Of a DNA stretch of 39,414 bases, positions 24,416-31,548 are shown piece after piece. The position numbers were made by a program, and so were the translations under genes. The DNA is taken from assembly GCA_964408735.1 (NCBI GenBank), contig CAYPAX010000033.1, positions 1 to 39,414 of the forward strand, written 5' to 3'. The DNA comes from UBA7887 sp964408735 (GTDB lineage: Bacteria; Pseudomonadota; Alphaproteobacteria; UBA7887). Position 1 is the first letter of the stretch. Every line of letters starts with the position of its first letter. A model generated the notes under the pieces. It was not told where the DNA came from, did not search any database, and was given only the letters and a program-made list of their open reading frames with translations.

Positions 24416-25704
24416 CCGATTCCGCTATTGCCAGCACAACCTATGTCGTGCCCGGTGCATTGGCTTGGCAGCCGCATCACAACGACGCGCTGAACCGGCT
24501 GGAGCAACTGGCGCAGATTACCGTGGTCGATCGCACCACCACCTCGGCACCCGCATTCCCGGCCCAGGGCTCGGCCTATATCGTCGCCTCGGCCGCGACG
24601 GGAGACTGGTCGGCGCAGGTCGACAGAATCGCTGCGTACTATTCCGGCTGGACCTATCTCGACCCGCGAGAGGGCTGGCAGGCTTACGATCAGGACACCG
24701 ACCAGGCGCTGGTCTTCGATGGCTCGGTCTGGCAGCTTGACTGGCCGCAGCGCTACCCGGCCGGGGAATTCAAGAACCGCCTGCTCAACGGCGCCGCCAA
24801 CGTCTGGCAGCGCGGCACTAGCGTGGCGCCCGGCGCCACGCGCTCCTACGTCATGGACCGTTTCAAGGGCGGCCGGCCGTCGTCCAAGCTGGCCTCGACC
24901 TATTCGCGCCAGGCCGGCTTTTCGGGCTTTCGCTATTGCGCGCGTGTGCAGCGCGACAATGGCAACAGCGATACCGAACAGCTTGAGTTCTACACTGCCT
25001 TGGAGACCGGCGACAGTGTCCCCCTGGCGGGACTTGAGGTTACGCTTTCTTTCTACGCCAGGAAGGGTGCCAGCTATTCGGCCACGTCTGACGTGCTGGT
25101 TTCACGCATCACAACGGGAACCGGCACCGATGAGAATGCTAACGGGCCGCCGGATGCCTCCTGGACGGGTAATGCCGCCTCCGATCAGAACAATACATTG
25201 ACGGGTACCGAGCAGCAGTTTTCCCAGACAATCGCTGTGCCTTCTGACGCAACACAGATTGGCATACTATTCCGCTTTACGCCTACTGGCACGGCGGGGG
25301 CCACCGACTACTACGAGATCACCGGCATCCAGCTCGAGCTGGGGCCGGCGGCGACCGCCTTCGCGCACCGCCAGGCCGGCGACGAGCTGGCGCGCTGCCA
25401 GCGCTATTACTGGATCGGCGGCATGGGCCAGGCGGCGCACGCCTGGGCAACAACAGCGGTTGACGTCGGCATCGCCTTCCCCGTGCCGATGCGCATCGCG
25501 CCGTCGGTGGCCTATGCGCCGGGAGTCTCGCAGATCGACATCGTGATCGCCGGCGGGGCCAAGAACTCGACGACCACGCCGTCGAGCCTCATCGCCACGG
25601 TGAGCGGCTGCCGGCCGCGCATCGCCAGCGGCTTCACCGGACTAAACGCCAACGATTCCGGTGTGCTGACCACCGACTGTTTCGAATTTGACGCGGAGCT
25701 GTAA
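24412..25704 (+). CDS. Phage tail fibre protein (DUF2793-like N-terminus)
   Basis: A 430-residue protein. The N-terminal ~115 residues resemble the DUF2793 tail-associated domain: LAWQPHHNDALNRLEQLA, PAQGSAYIVA, GWTYLDPREGWQAYDQDTDQALVFDG. A hinge (FKNRLLNGAANVWQRGTS) leads into a beta-rich carbohydrate-binding-like domain (DRFKGGRPSS, VTLSFYARKGASY, YYEITGIQLELGP) of the kind found at fibre tips. It is likely the receptor-binding fibre that determines which cells are recognised. The start overlaps the tail-tip stop, and the next gene starts directly after its stop. Confidence 0.78.
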   Translation: MTDSAIASTTYVVPGALAWQPHHNDALNRLEQLAQITVVDRTTTSAPAFPAQGSAYIVASAATGDWSAQVDRIAAYYSGWTYLDPREGWQAYDQDTDQALVFDGSVWQLDWPQRYPAGEFKNRLLNGAANVWQRGTSVAPGATRSYVMDRFKGGRPSSKLASTYSRQAGFSGFRYCARVQRDNGNSDTEQLEFYTALETGDSVPLAGLEVTLSFYARKGASYSATSDVLVSRITTGTGTDENANGPPDASWTGNAASDQNNTLTGTEQQFSQTIAVPSDATQIGILFRFTPTGTAGATDYYEITGIQLELGPAATAFAHRQAGDELARCQRYYWIGGMGQAAHAWATTAVDVGIAFPVPMRIAPSVAYAPGVSQIDIVIAGGAKNSTTTPSSLIATVSGCRPRIASGFTGLNANDSGVLTTDCFEFDAEL

Positions 25705-25998
25705 ATGAACATTAGCCAGGCGAAGTGGCAGGACGCGGACGAGACCGCGCTCGATGCCACGATCGACGGCAAGGCGATTTCCGGCATCAGGGCCGGCTCG
25801 CAATTCTGGCGACGGGTGCAGGACTGGATCGGCGACGGCAACACGCCCGCGCCGGCCGATCCGCCACCGCCGCCGCCAAGCGCCGACGAGCGCATCGACC
25901 GCGCCGGCGATATCTTCACCGCCTTTCTCAAGGCCTATGCCGCGCGCGAGGGCCTGACGCTGGCGCAGGTGCGCGACGCCATCAAAGCCCAGCTCTGA
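25705..25998 (+). CDS. Small phage protein after the fibre gene
   Basis: A 97-residue protein. The N-terminal ~45 residues contain GSQFWRRVQDWIGDGN. A Pro-rich hinge (APADPPPPPPSADE) joins this to a C-terminal helix pair (IFTAFLKAYAAREGLTLAQVRDAIKAQL). Genes directly behind a fibre gene often encode assembly chaperones or attachment proteins; that is positional inference. It starts at the ATG that follows the fibre stop with no spacer. Confidence 0.65.
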   Translation: MNISQAKWQDADETALDATIDGKAISGIRAGSQFWRRVQDWIGDGNTPAPADPPPPPPSADERIDRAGDIFTAFLKAYAAREGLTLAQVRDAIKAQL

Positions 25999-26009
25999 GG
26001 AGACCAACC

Positions 26010-26315
26010 GTGACAAAGCTTCTGACAGGCGCCCTGGCGGCGCTTTTTTTGTGCCTGGGCTCAGGCCTGGCGGCGGCCAACGGCATCTGCATGTCCTACG
26101 ACATGGTGACCGAGAAGCTGCGCGACGAGAGCGGCGAGGCCATCATCGGGCGCGGCGTGATGCCGGGCGGCCGGGCCGTGGTCGAGATGTGGGGCGATGC
26201 CGGCGACGGCTCCTGGACGGTCCTGCAGCTGCAGCCGAACGGCATGGCCTGTCTCGCCTTCTTCGGCGACGGCTTCCACGTTCCCGACACGCCACCGCCG
26301 GGCGAAGGCACATGA
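26010..26315 (+). CDS. Small exported phage-cassette protein
   Basis: A 101-residue protein with a signal peptide (LLTGALAALFLCLGSGLAAANG). The mature part of about 78 residues has two Cys (GICMSY, MACLAF) and beta-rich segments (RAVVEMWGDAGDGSWTVLQL). GTG start at 26010, preceded by GAGGAGACCAACC. The stop overlaps the next start (ATGA). Family unknown; a periplasmic lysis or superinfection role is only a guess. Confidence 0.6.
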   Translation: MTKLLTGALAALFLCLGSGLAAANGICMSYDMVTEKLRDESGEAIIGRGVMPGGRAVVEMWGDAGDGSWTVLQLQPNGMACLAFFGDGFHVPDTPPPGEGT

Positions 26316-26521
26316 GCGATATCGACATTGCCGCCAAGCTGGCGACCATGGAGACCGAGCTGCGCCACGCCACCAAGTCGATCGAGGCCCTGACCGCCGA
26401 GACCAAGCGCCTGACCGCCCAGGCCAACCGCTGGAAAGGCGCCTTCGGCGTGGTGCTTTTCGCCGGCGGCCTGTTCGGCTGGCTGGTCAACACCCTCAGC
26501 GGCCACCTGGGGGCGGGCTGA
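26312..26521 (+). CDS. Small coiled-coil membrane protein (holin/spanin-like)
   Basis: A 69-residue protein. Residues 5-40 are a charged helix (METELRHATKSIEALTAETKRL) likely to form a coiled coil. One membrane segment follows (GAFGVVLFAGGLFGWLVNTL). This layout recalls small phage membrane proteins such as haemolysin-XhlA-like or spanin-type partners. Start and stop overlap both neighbours (ATGA; TGATG), placing it firmly in the lysis cassette. Confidence 0.65.
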   Translation: MSDIDIAAKLATMETELRHATKSIEALTAETKRLTAQANRWKGAFGVVLFAGGLFGWLVNTLSGHLGAG

Positions 26522-26928
26522 TGGCCTTCCGCTTCGGCCGCCGCTCCCTGGAATGCCTCGGCAGCTGCCATCCGGACCTGGTGCGCGTCGCCACCACGGC
26601 GATTCTCAACTCGCCGGTCGACTTCTCGGTGATCGCCGGCCAGCGCTCGGACGCCGAGCAGCGGCGCCTGTTCGAGGCCGGCGCCTCGAAGCTCGACGGG
26701 GTGACGCGCAAATCGCGCCACCAGGCCGCGCCGTCAGAGGCCATGGACCTGGCGCCGTATCCCATCGACTGGAACGACAGCGCGCGCTTCCACCTCATGG
26801 CCGGCGTCATCCTCGCCACCGCGGCGGGCTTCGGCATCGCGCTCCGTTGGGGCGGCGACTGGGACGGCGACGGCAGCTTGCGCGACCAGACCTTCAACGA
26901 CCTGCCGCACTTCGAGCTCAAACCATGA
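26521..26928 (+). CDS. Endolysin, M15-type peptidase
   Basis: A 135-residue peptidase resembling phage L-alanyl-D-glutamate or D-Ala-D-Ala peptidases. Zinc ligands are His67 and Asp76 in SRHQAAPSEAMDL, and His130 in LPHFEL. Also typical are FSVIAGQRSDAEQRRLFEAG before the site and ALRWGGDWDGDG after it. It cleaves peptide bridges in peptidoglycan. No signal peptide, so release needs a holin from a neighbouring gene. It shares the TGATG junction with the upstream coiled-coil gene. Confidence 0.88.
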   Translation: MAFRFGRRSLECLGSCHPDLVRVATTAILNSPVDFSVIAGQRSDAEQRRLFEAGASKLDGVTRKSRHQAAPSEAMDLAPYPIDWNDSARFHLMAGVILATAAGFGIALRWGGDWDGDGSLRDQTFNDLPHFELKP

Positions 26929-26948
26929 TCAAGCTGAAGGAGAGACCC

Positions 26949-27119
26949 ATGATGACATCGAAATCGATTTGGGCCGGCGCCGCCATGGTGCTGGCCGGTG
27001 CCGCCAGCGTGATCCAGCCGGACATCGGCGCGGCGCTCGGCATCGGGGACGGCGCGACGCTGATCTCGATGGGCCTGGCGACCATCTTCCTGCGCCTCGG
27101 CATCGCGAAAGGAGCGTGA
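26949..27119 (+). CDS. Small membrane protein, holin-like
   Basis: A 56-residue protein with two hydrophobic segments (IWAGAAMVLAGAASVI and LISMGLATIFLRLGIA) separated by a short Gly/Ala-rich loop. This fits class II holin topology or a phage membrane protein. The ATG at 26949 has AAGGAG 6 bases upstream and is preferred over the ATG at 26925, which overlaps the endolysin stop. It lies between endolysin and lipoprotein genes, which supports a lysis role. Confidence 0.65.
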   Translation: MMTSKSIWAGAAMVLAGAASVIQPDIGAALGIGDGATLISMGLATIFLRLGIAKGA

Positions 27120-27120
27120 T

Positions 27121-27381
27121 ATGAGCGCTTACATTCCGACCCGCGTGGTGGCCGTGCTCGGCTTCGCGCTGCTCTTCCTGTTCACCGCCTGCAGCGCAGT
27201 GGACCGGGTCCGCGACTTCTCCGGCGAGCAGGTGGCGCGTGCCGTCGAGGTTGAATGCGCCCTGTCGATCGCCGAGCGTCAGAGGAACCTCGAGGCCGTC
27301 AACCGCGGGCTTGCCGCACGGGGGCTGGCCAGCAAGGCCACGGCGCTGGACTGCGACGGCGACGGTGCGCCAGATTTATAG
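27121..27381 (+). CDS. Small lipoprotein of the lysis cassette
   Basis: An 86-residue protein with a lipoprotein signal ending in a lipobox-like LFTAC-S. The mature part (SAVDRVRDFSGEQVARAVEVECALSIAERQRNLEAVNRGL) is helical with a second Cys, and ends with an acidic DCDGDGAPDL tail. Position after endolysin and holin-like genes suggests an outer-membrane spanin (Rz1-like) role, although the usual Pro-rich part of Rz1 is missing. It starts 1 base after the preceding stop. Last gene of the rightward phage run; no strong terminator follows. Confidence 0.68.
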   Translation: MSAYIPTRVVAVLGFALLFLFTACSAVDRVRDFSGEQVARAVEVECALSIAERQRNLEAVNRGLAARGLASKATALDCDGDGAPDL

Positions 27382-27463
27382 ATGTTACCGTCTCAGTATA
27401 AGCGGTGTAACTCACAATGAGGCCCAAGAGGGCCAACCAACACTGCCCTTTTGACGTGGTCAA

Positions 27464-27565
27464 TCAGCGGCGAAGCGCAACTAGTTCAGCAAGTGCAATG
27501 GCGAAGAAGATCCCGAGAAATGCGGTCAGGCGGATGATGGCACGGTCCGCAATCGTTGCGTCCAT
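27464..27565 (-). CDS. Possible 33-aa single-pass membrane protein
   Basis: A short frame starting MDATIADRAIIRL, then a continuous hydrophobic stretch (TAFLGIFFAIALAELVAL), ending RR-stop. It lies 7 bases downstream of the SPOR lipoprotein stop on the same strand, at the end of the helicase-TerB-lipoprotein cluster. No good ribosome-binding site is visible, so translation would rely on coupling. The coding call is tentative. Confidence 0.4.
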   Translation of the reverse strand: MDATIADRAIIRLTAFLGIFFAIALAELVALRR

Positions 27566-27572
27566 GTCAATA

Positions 27573-28241
27573 TCAGAACGAGTTCAGCCGAGGGTCGGTT
27601 AACTGCGGTCTATATTGAGAGCCAGCGAAACAAGGGGGCGAACTTAGGTTTCCAGGGCATAGCTGCACCGGAAAAGCGTTCTCGATGCCTGCTGCAGCTA
27701 GACGGGTGCGGAGTGTTGGCGCTACGTGTTCGTCAACGGGGCCGACGACGACGCGATGGAAGACTTGCCCTGCTATATCGATCCGGGAGACCACCGCTGG
27801 TAATCCACGAAGCCTCGTCGCAGCGTGGTGAGCATCGTTCTCATCTCGAAAACTCGCCGCCACAACATAAGGCTGTGGCCTTTCGTGTTCGGCAAAAGCT
27901 GGTGTTCTGGGTATGTCTAGCTCAACTGACCCACGCGCCGCTTCACCGCCATAAACCGTCCAAAGCGCGCTCTGACCCGGCTCGACCACGCCACTGGTGA
28001 CAGTGGTATCGTTGTAGGACTTGCCGTTCGGACGGCAAACGGGCTCACTGCTCAAGGAGCGAACAAGGTCGCAATCCTGGCCGGTAATGGCAGATAACCC
28101 GTGCCCATTGATGGACTTGCCTGTGATCGCGAGCGTCGCCCCATCGATAGCAACACGTGCTAGCGTTGCCGCAGGTTCTGCGCCGCAGCCAGCGAGTCCG
28201 ATTGCAGCAAGCAGAGCTAAATACCGTCGGCGCAACAACAT
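27573..28241 (-). CDS. SPOR-domain lipoprotein
   Basis: A 222-residue protein starting MLLRRRYLALLAAIGLAGC, a lipoprotein signal with lipobox LAGC. A ~60-residue middle part has two Cys (GQDCDLVRS, PVCRPNG). Residues ~140-205 form a SPOR-like domain (YVVAASFRDENDAHHAATRL, then VFHRVVVGPVD), which in other proteins binds glycan strands lacking stem peptides at the septum. The frame runs open upstream into the TerB gene, but the lipobox fixes the start at 28241. It is 13 bases downstream of terB. Confidence 0.78.
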   Translation of the reverse strand: MLLRRRYLALLAAIGLAGCGAEPAATLARVAIDGATLAITGKSINGHGLSAITGQDCDLVRSLSSEPVCRPNGKSYNDTTVTSGVVEPGQSALWTVYGGEAARGSVELDIPRTPAFAEHERPQPYVVAASFRDENDAHHAATRLRGLPAVVSRIDIAGQVFHRVVVGPVDEHVAPTLRTRLAAAGIENAFPVQLCPGNLSSPPCFAGSQYRPQLTDPRLNSF

Positions 28242-28254
28242 GCCCAAACCATCC

Positions 28255-28665
28255 TTACAATGCCTGGTACCGTGCCCTGGCGCCGCGCTCGATTGCCGCT
28301 GCCGTGAGCCTATCCAGGTCAAGCCTGTGGCGCAGTAGCTCAAGAAGCCTAGCTTCCTCTTGCGCAACGTTTTCGTCTGCTGCGGCGATGTCGCATGCAA
28401 GCGCATATGCCGTTTCGCCCAGCCGAGCCGGCAAAGCACTGGTTATCAGATCGAGCACTCGTTCCAAGCCATCTGCACCGCCGAGCTCCTCGGCACATGC
28501 CTCCGCCTCGCTGGCGAGCTGCTGGTCATCATAGCCAGCGAAGGCCGGCAACGTCCGAACGCTATCGCCAATGCGGCCAAGCTCCGCATCGGTCATATCG
28601 CCATCCGCCGCCGACATCAGCACCATAGTGTAAATCAACGCCGTATTCGGCTGTAGCATCGCCAT
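28255..28665 (-). CDS. TerB-family protein
   Basis: A 136-residue all-helical protein of the TerB/TerB-like superfamily. Family-typical residues include YTMVLMSAADGDMTDAELGRIG near the N-terminus and ACDIAAADENVAQEEARLLELL towards the end, the two acidic metal-binding-like segments. Function is not defined; members occur with tellurite or stress genes and as membrane-associated scaffolds. It lies 29 bases downstream of the helicase gene and 13 bases upstream of the SPOR lipoprotein gene, in one leftward unit. Confidence 0.82.
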   Translation of the reverse strand: MAMLQPNTALIYTMVLMSAADGDMTDAELGRIGDSVRTLPAFAGYDDQQLASEAEACAEELGGADGLERVLDLITSALPARLGETAYALACDIAAADENVAQEEARLLELLRHRLDLDRLTAAAIERGARARYQAL

Positions 28666-28694
28666 CTCACGCCAAATCTATACCGTTTGCGGGT

Positions 28695-31457
28695 TTATTC
28701 ATAACGTGACCGCTGCGTCAACTCCTTGCCATGGGGTGGCGCAAGAAACAATCTGGTCGTCTGGACGGCTTCGGCAAGCCCCAACCGGATAAATTCTACC
28801 CCTTCAGGAAAGGCTGACATGAGCCGGCTCGGGGTTGCGGAATCGAGTAGCACAAAAACCCCGGAATCGTCCGCACGGCGCAGTAAGCGGCCATATGCTT
28901 GGCGCAGACGCATTCGCACGATACGGTCATCGTAGCTCCGGCCTCCAAAGCGGGACCGGCGGGCTTTGTGCAGGATGTCCGGACGCGGCCACGGAACGCG
29001 ATCAAAGACAATCAGCCGTAAGGAATCCCCTGGTACGTCCACGCCGTCACGTAGGGCATCCGTGCCGAGCAGACAAGCGTGACGCTCGGCGCGAAATATA
29101 TCAATCAACGTTGAGGTATCCATGGCGTCGACATGTTGGGCGAGGAGCGTAAGACCGGCCTCTTCCAATGGTGCGTTCAAGCGTTGATGGGCCTGTCGGA
29201 GGCGCCAAATTGCCGTGAAAATACCGAGGGCGCCGCCGCCAGCAGCAACGAATAAGGCGCGATATGCAGCGGAAACCTGATCGGGATCTTCACGATTGAC
29301 ATCGTTTACCAACAGGACACGGGTGCGGCCCGCATAGTCGAAAGGGGATGCAACGGCGGCCCGAAACGGCGGCTCGCCCAAGTGACCTGCGCCGGTCAAG
29401 ACGGCCGCTGCTTGCCAGTCCGCATCCTCATCGCCGCTCCGGTCGCGCAGCGTTGCCGAGGTGATGAGACTGCCATGGGCCCGCATCAAGACGGCCTGGG
29501 AAAAGGGCTCGCCGGGGTCGAACCAATGCCGGCGCATACCGACATCCCGGGTATGACTGTCGCGGCGCTCGACGGCAAACCAGTCCACGAAGGCCTCCGG
29601 CGCGTCCCCGGACAGCGATTTGAGCATGGCTCGCCAGGGCGCGATCAAGTCCTGGCGCCGACGGCGCAGGGACAGTGCCGTGGCTTCAAGGCGAATGCGA
29701 AGGCTGGTGTCGAGACTGCCTGCTTCGCTGTCCAGGCGCGCGGAGAAGGCCTTCTGCAGCAATTCCATGGGTGCGGCCAGCGAGGCCAATGCCTGATCGA
29801 GAGCCTCGGCGGCCTCTATGAGACCCCCGACAGGCGGTCTCGCATCCGCTTCCAGGCTGTAGCCGCCGGAGTTTGCGGTGGTGCGGGCACGGACCTGGGC
29901 GTGAAGGCACGCGAGAAACACCTCCGTTGGTCCTTCGGGCTCGCCGTCGGCAATGCGCCGCAGCCAGCCGTCATCGGGAAGCACGCGGGCCGCGGCCAGG
30001 ACCTGGGTCAAGGCGCTGGCTGCTTCATCGTTTCCTTCAACGAGATCCCCCGCTCGGCGAGCCAAGCCGCGCGCCCGGCCTCGTCTTGTGTTTTCCGCAC
30101 CGCGCAACCAACGCCGCAATTCGCGAGTCTCCAGGCCCGACAGATGGGCTGCAAAGGCGCTGTCAGCGGCGTCGAACAAATGATGCCCCTCGTCAAGCAC
30201 ATAACGTGGCTCTGCCTCTCCGCCGGCGGCCAGGGCCATCACGAGGGCATGGTTGGCGATGACAAGATCGGCATGCTTTGCCTTGCGCGCTGAGCGTTCG
30301 ATGAAGCATTTTCGCCAATGGGTACAGGCGGAATAGACGCATTCGCCGCGGCGATCGGTAAGGCGGCCGGCGCCGCGTACCAGTTCGCCCAGCCAGCCGG
30401 GGAAATCTCCACCCGCCATATCGCCATCGCGGCTACGCTCTGCCCAGCGAGCGATAAGACCTAAGCCGACACCGCCGTCGCCGATGCCCGGCAAAGTGGG
30501 TGCGGCACCTCGCTCCACTGCATCGCTGAAATTGAGCAAGCAGAAGTAGTTTTCCCGGCCCTTGCGGACGACGACTTTGGCCGCTTTTGTCTCGCAATCG
30601 GGGTAGAGGCGATCCAGCTCGCGATCGATCTGGCGTTGCAGGTTCTTGGTGTAGGTGGACAGCCATACCGTGCCCTCATTCTTGTCGGCCCAGACGCTCG
30701 CCGGCGCGATATAGCCAAGCGTTTTGCCGACGCCGGTTCCGGCCTCCGCAAGCACCACACGCGGCGCGTTTTCGTGGTCGCGTGGGCGGAAGGCGAAGGT
30801 GACGGCAGAGGCATAATCGGCTTGTTGCGGGCGTGCCTCGGCGCCCGGGCCGAGCAATGCCGCCAAGCGCGCGCGAGCTTCGTCGGGTTCCACCGGATAC
30901 GCGCCCGGCGGCGGATCCGGCGCCATGTCGCTCCATTCCGGCATGCGGTTCCAAATATCTAGACGCGAGGCTGGCACAGAGGCGCCAAGAGCCATCACCA
31001 CAGCAGCGCCCCAGGGCCAGCGATGGTCGGCCATGCGCCGCGCCACAGCGGTGGCGCTCTCGGCATCAGGATAGTCGGGGCGGGCAAGCTCCGCCAACAA
31101 TGTCAGCGCGGCTTCACGCAGCGCGAGCGCCTGCTCGGCCGAACTTTCCGGAAGCTCCAGTCCGGCAGCGGCAGCCAGGCCGCGCGGCGTCGGTACGCAG
31201 AACTGGGCCGGTCGCGTAAAGGCGAACAGCTCAAGCACATCGAGAGCAAGGAAATGACCGCCTGACAGCCGCGCAGCCGTCGCCGGCATGTGGCAGACCA
31301 ACGCCGGCCCATCGCGCATCCTTGCCAGTGCCGCCTTAGCCGAAATCTCCTCGACAGAGCCGTCGGCACCCAGCCATACCGCGCCCCTGGCCGTCGCCAC
31401 CAGGGTGGGCGCGGCAGGCAGCAGATCGGCAGGGCGTACGGAGGGGCGCTGGGGCAT
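28695..31457 (-). CDS. DinG/XPD-family ATP-dependent DNA helicase
   Basis: A 920-residue superfamily 2 helicase. Walker A is AGTGVGKT (about residue 240). The DEAH box reads DEGHH (about 422). Four cysteines between them (NYFC near 304; CVYSACTHWRKC near 370-385) fit the Fe-S cluster of XPD/DinG enzymes. The C-terminal motifs (GTDALRDGVDVPGDSLRL, then RQAYGRLLRR) are intact. It unwinds DNA 5'-to-3', perhaps at R-loops or damaged forks. The first ~150 residues are an extra N-terminal domain found in alphaproteobacterial versions. I chose the ATG at 31457 (MPQRPSVRP) over farther in-frame codons that run into the lysK promoter. Confidence 0.88.
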   Translation of the reverse strand: MPQRPSVRPADLLPAAPTLVATARGAVWLGADGSVEEISAKAALARMRDGPALVCHMPATAARLSGGHFLALDVLELFAFTRPAQFCVPTPRGLAAAAGLELPESSAEQALALREAALTLLAELARPDYPDAESATAVARRMADHRWPWGAAVVMALGASVPASRLDIWNRMPEWSDMAPDPPPGAYPVEPDEARARLAALLGPGAEARPQQADYASAVTFAFRPRDHENAPRVVLAEAGTGVGKTLGYIAPASVWADKNEGTVWLSTYTKNLQRQIDRELDRLYPDCETKAAKVVVRKGRENYFCLLNFSDAVERGAAPTLPGIGDGGVGLGLIARWAERSRDGDMAGGDFPGWLGELVRGAGRLTDRRGECVYSACTHWRKCFIERSARKAKHADLVIANHALVMALAAGGEAEPRYVLDEGHHLFDAADSAFAAHLSGLETRELRRWLRGAENTRRGRARGLARRAGDLVEGNDEAASALTQVLAAARVLPDDGWLRRIADGEPEGPTEVFLACLHAQVRARTTANSGGYSLEADARPPVGGLIEAAEALDQALASLAAPMELLQKAFSARLDSEAGSLDTSLRIRLEATALSLRRRRQDLIAPWRAMLKSLSGDAPEAFVDWFAVERRDSHTRDVGMRRHWFDPGEPFSQAVLMRAHGSLITSATLRDRSGDEDADWQAAAVLTGAGHLGEPPFRAAVASPFDYAGRTRVLLVNDVNREDPDQVSAAYRALFVAAGGGALGIFTAIWRLRQAHQRLNAPLEEAGLTLLAQHVDAMDTSTLIDIFRAERHACLLGTDALRDGVDVPGDSLRLIVFDRVPWPRPDILHKARRSRFGGRSYDDRIVRMRLRQAYGRLLRRADDSGVFVLLDSATPSRLMSAFPEGVEFIRLGLAEAVQTTRLFLAPPHGKELTQRSRYE

Positions 31458-31511
31458 GGCGGGAGTATAGCGAAAGCGCTCCGGACGGGAGAGCCCCTGA
31501 CGGATAACGCA

Positions 31512-31540
31512 TTGACGTGCCCGGAAGTGTCGGCCTACAC
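31512..31540 (+). promoter_or_regulatory. Likely promoter of lysK
   Basis: TTGACG (31512-31517) and CTACAC (31535-31540) are 17 bases apart, in the ~90-base divergent region between the helicase and lysK. Transcription would start near the ATG at 31549, so the mRNA may be leaderless or have a very short leader; no ribosome-binding site is seen before the ATG. Confidence 0.4.
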
Positions 31541-31548
31541 ACTTCGCC

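Larger units (their letters stand above)
21562..27381. mobile_element. Prophage-derived cassette or remnant (repressor, tail tip, fibre, lysis)
   Basis: This stretch holds a phage repressor, an unknown early gene, tail adsorption proteins and a lysis set, all closely packed. The rightward genes from 23042 are visibly GC-richer than neighbours; the line at 26521 has 42 of 60 G/C. Integrase, terminase, portal, capsid and tape-measure genes are absent. No att repeats were recognised. Borders are approximate; the small leftward genes to 20968 may belong to it. Confidence 0.7.

Noticed and set aside
27421..27434. GGCCC-AAGA-GGGCC hairpin after the phage lipoprotein gene
   Set aside because: The five-base stem is perfect, but no T-run follows, so I do not call a rho-independent terminator.
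29382..30293. A 303-codon open frame on the plus strand
   Set aside because: Shadow of the helicase gene, whose Walker, DEAH-type and Fe-S residues are all in the minus-strand frame.
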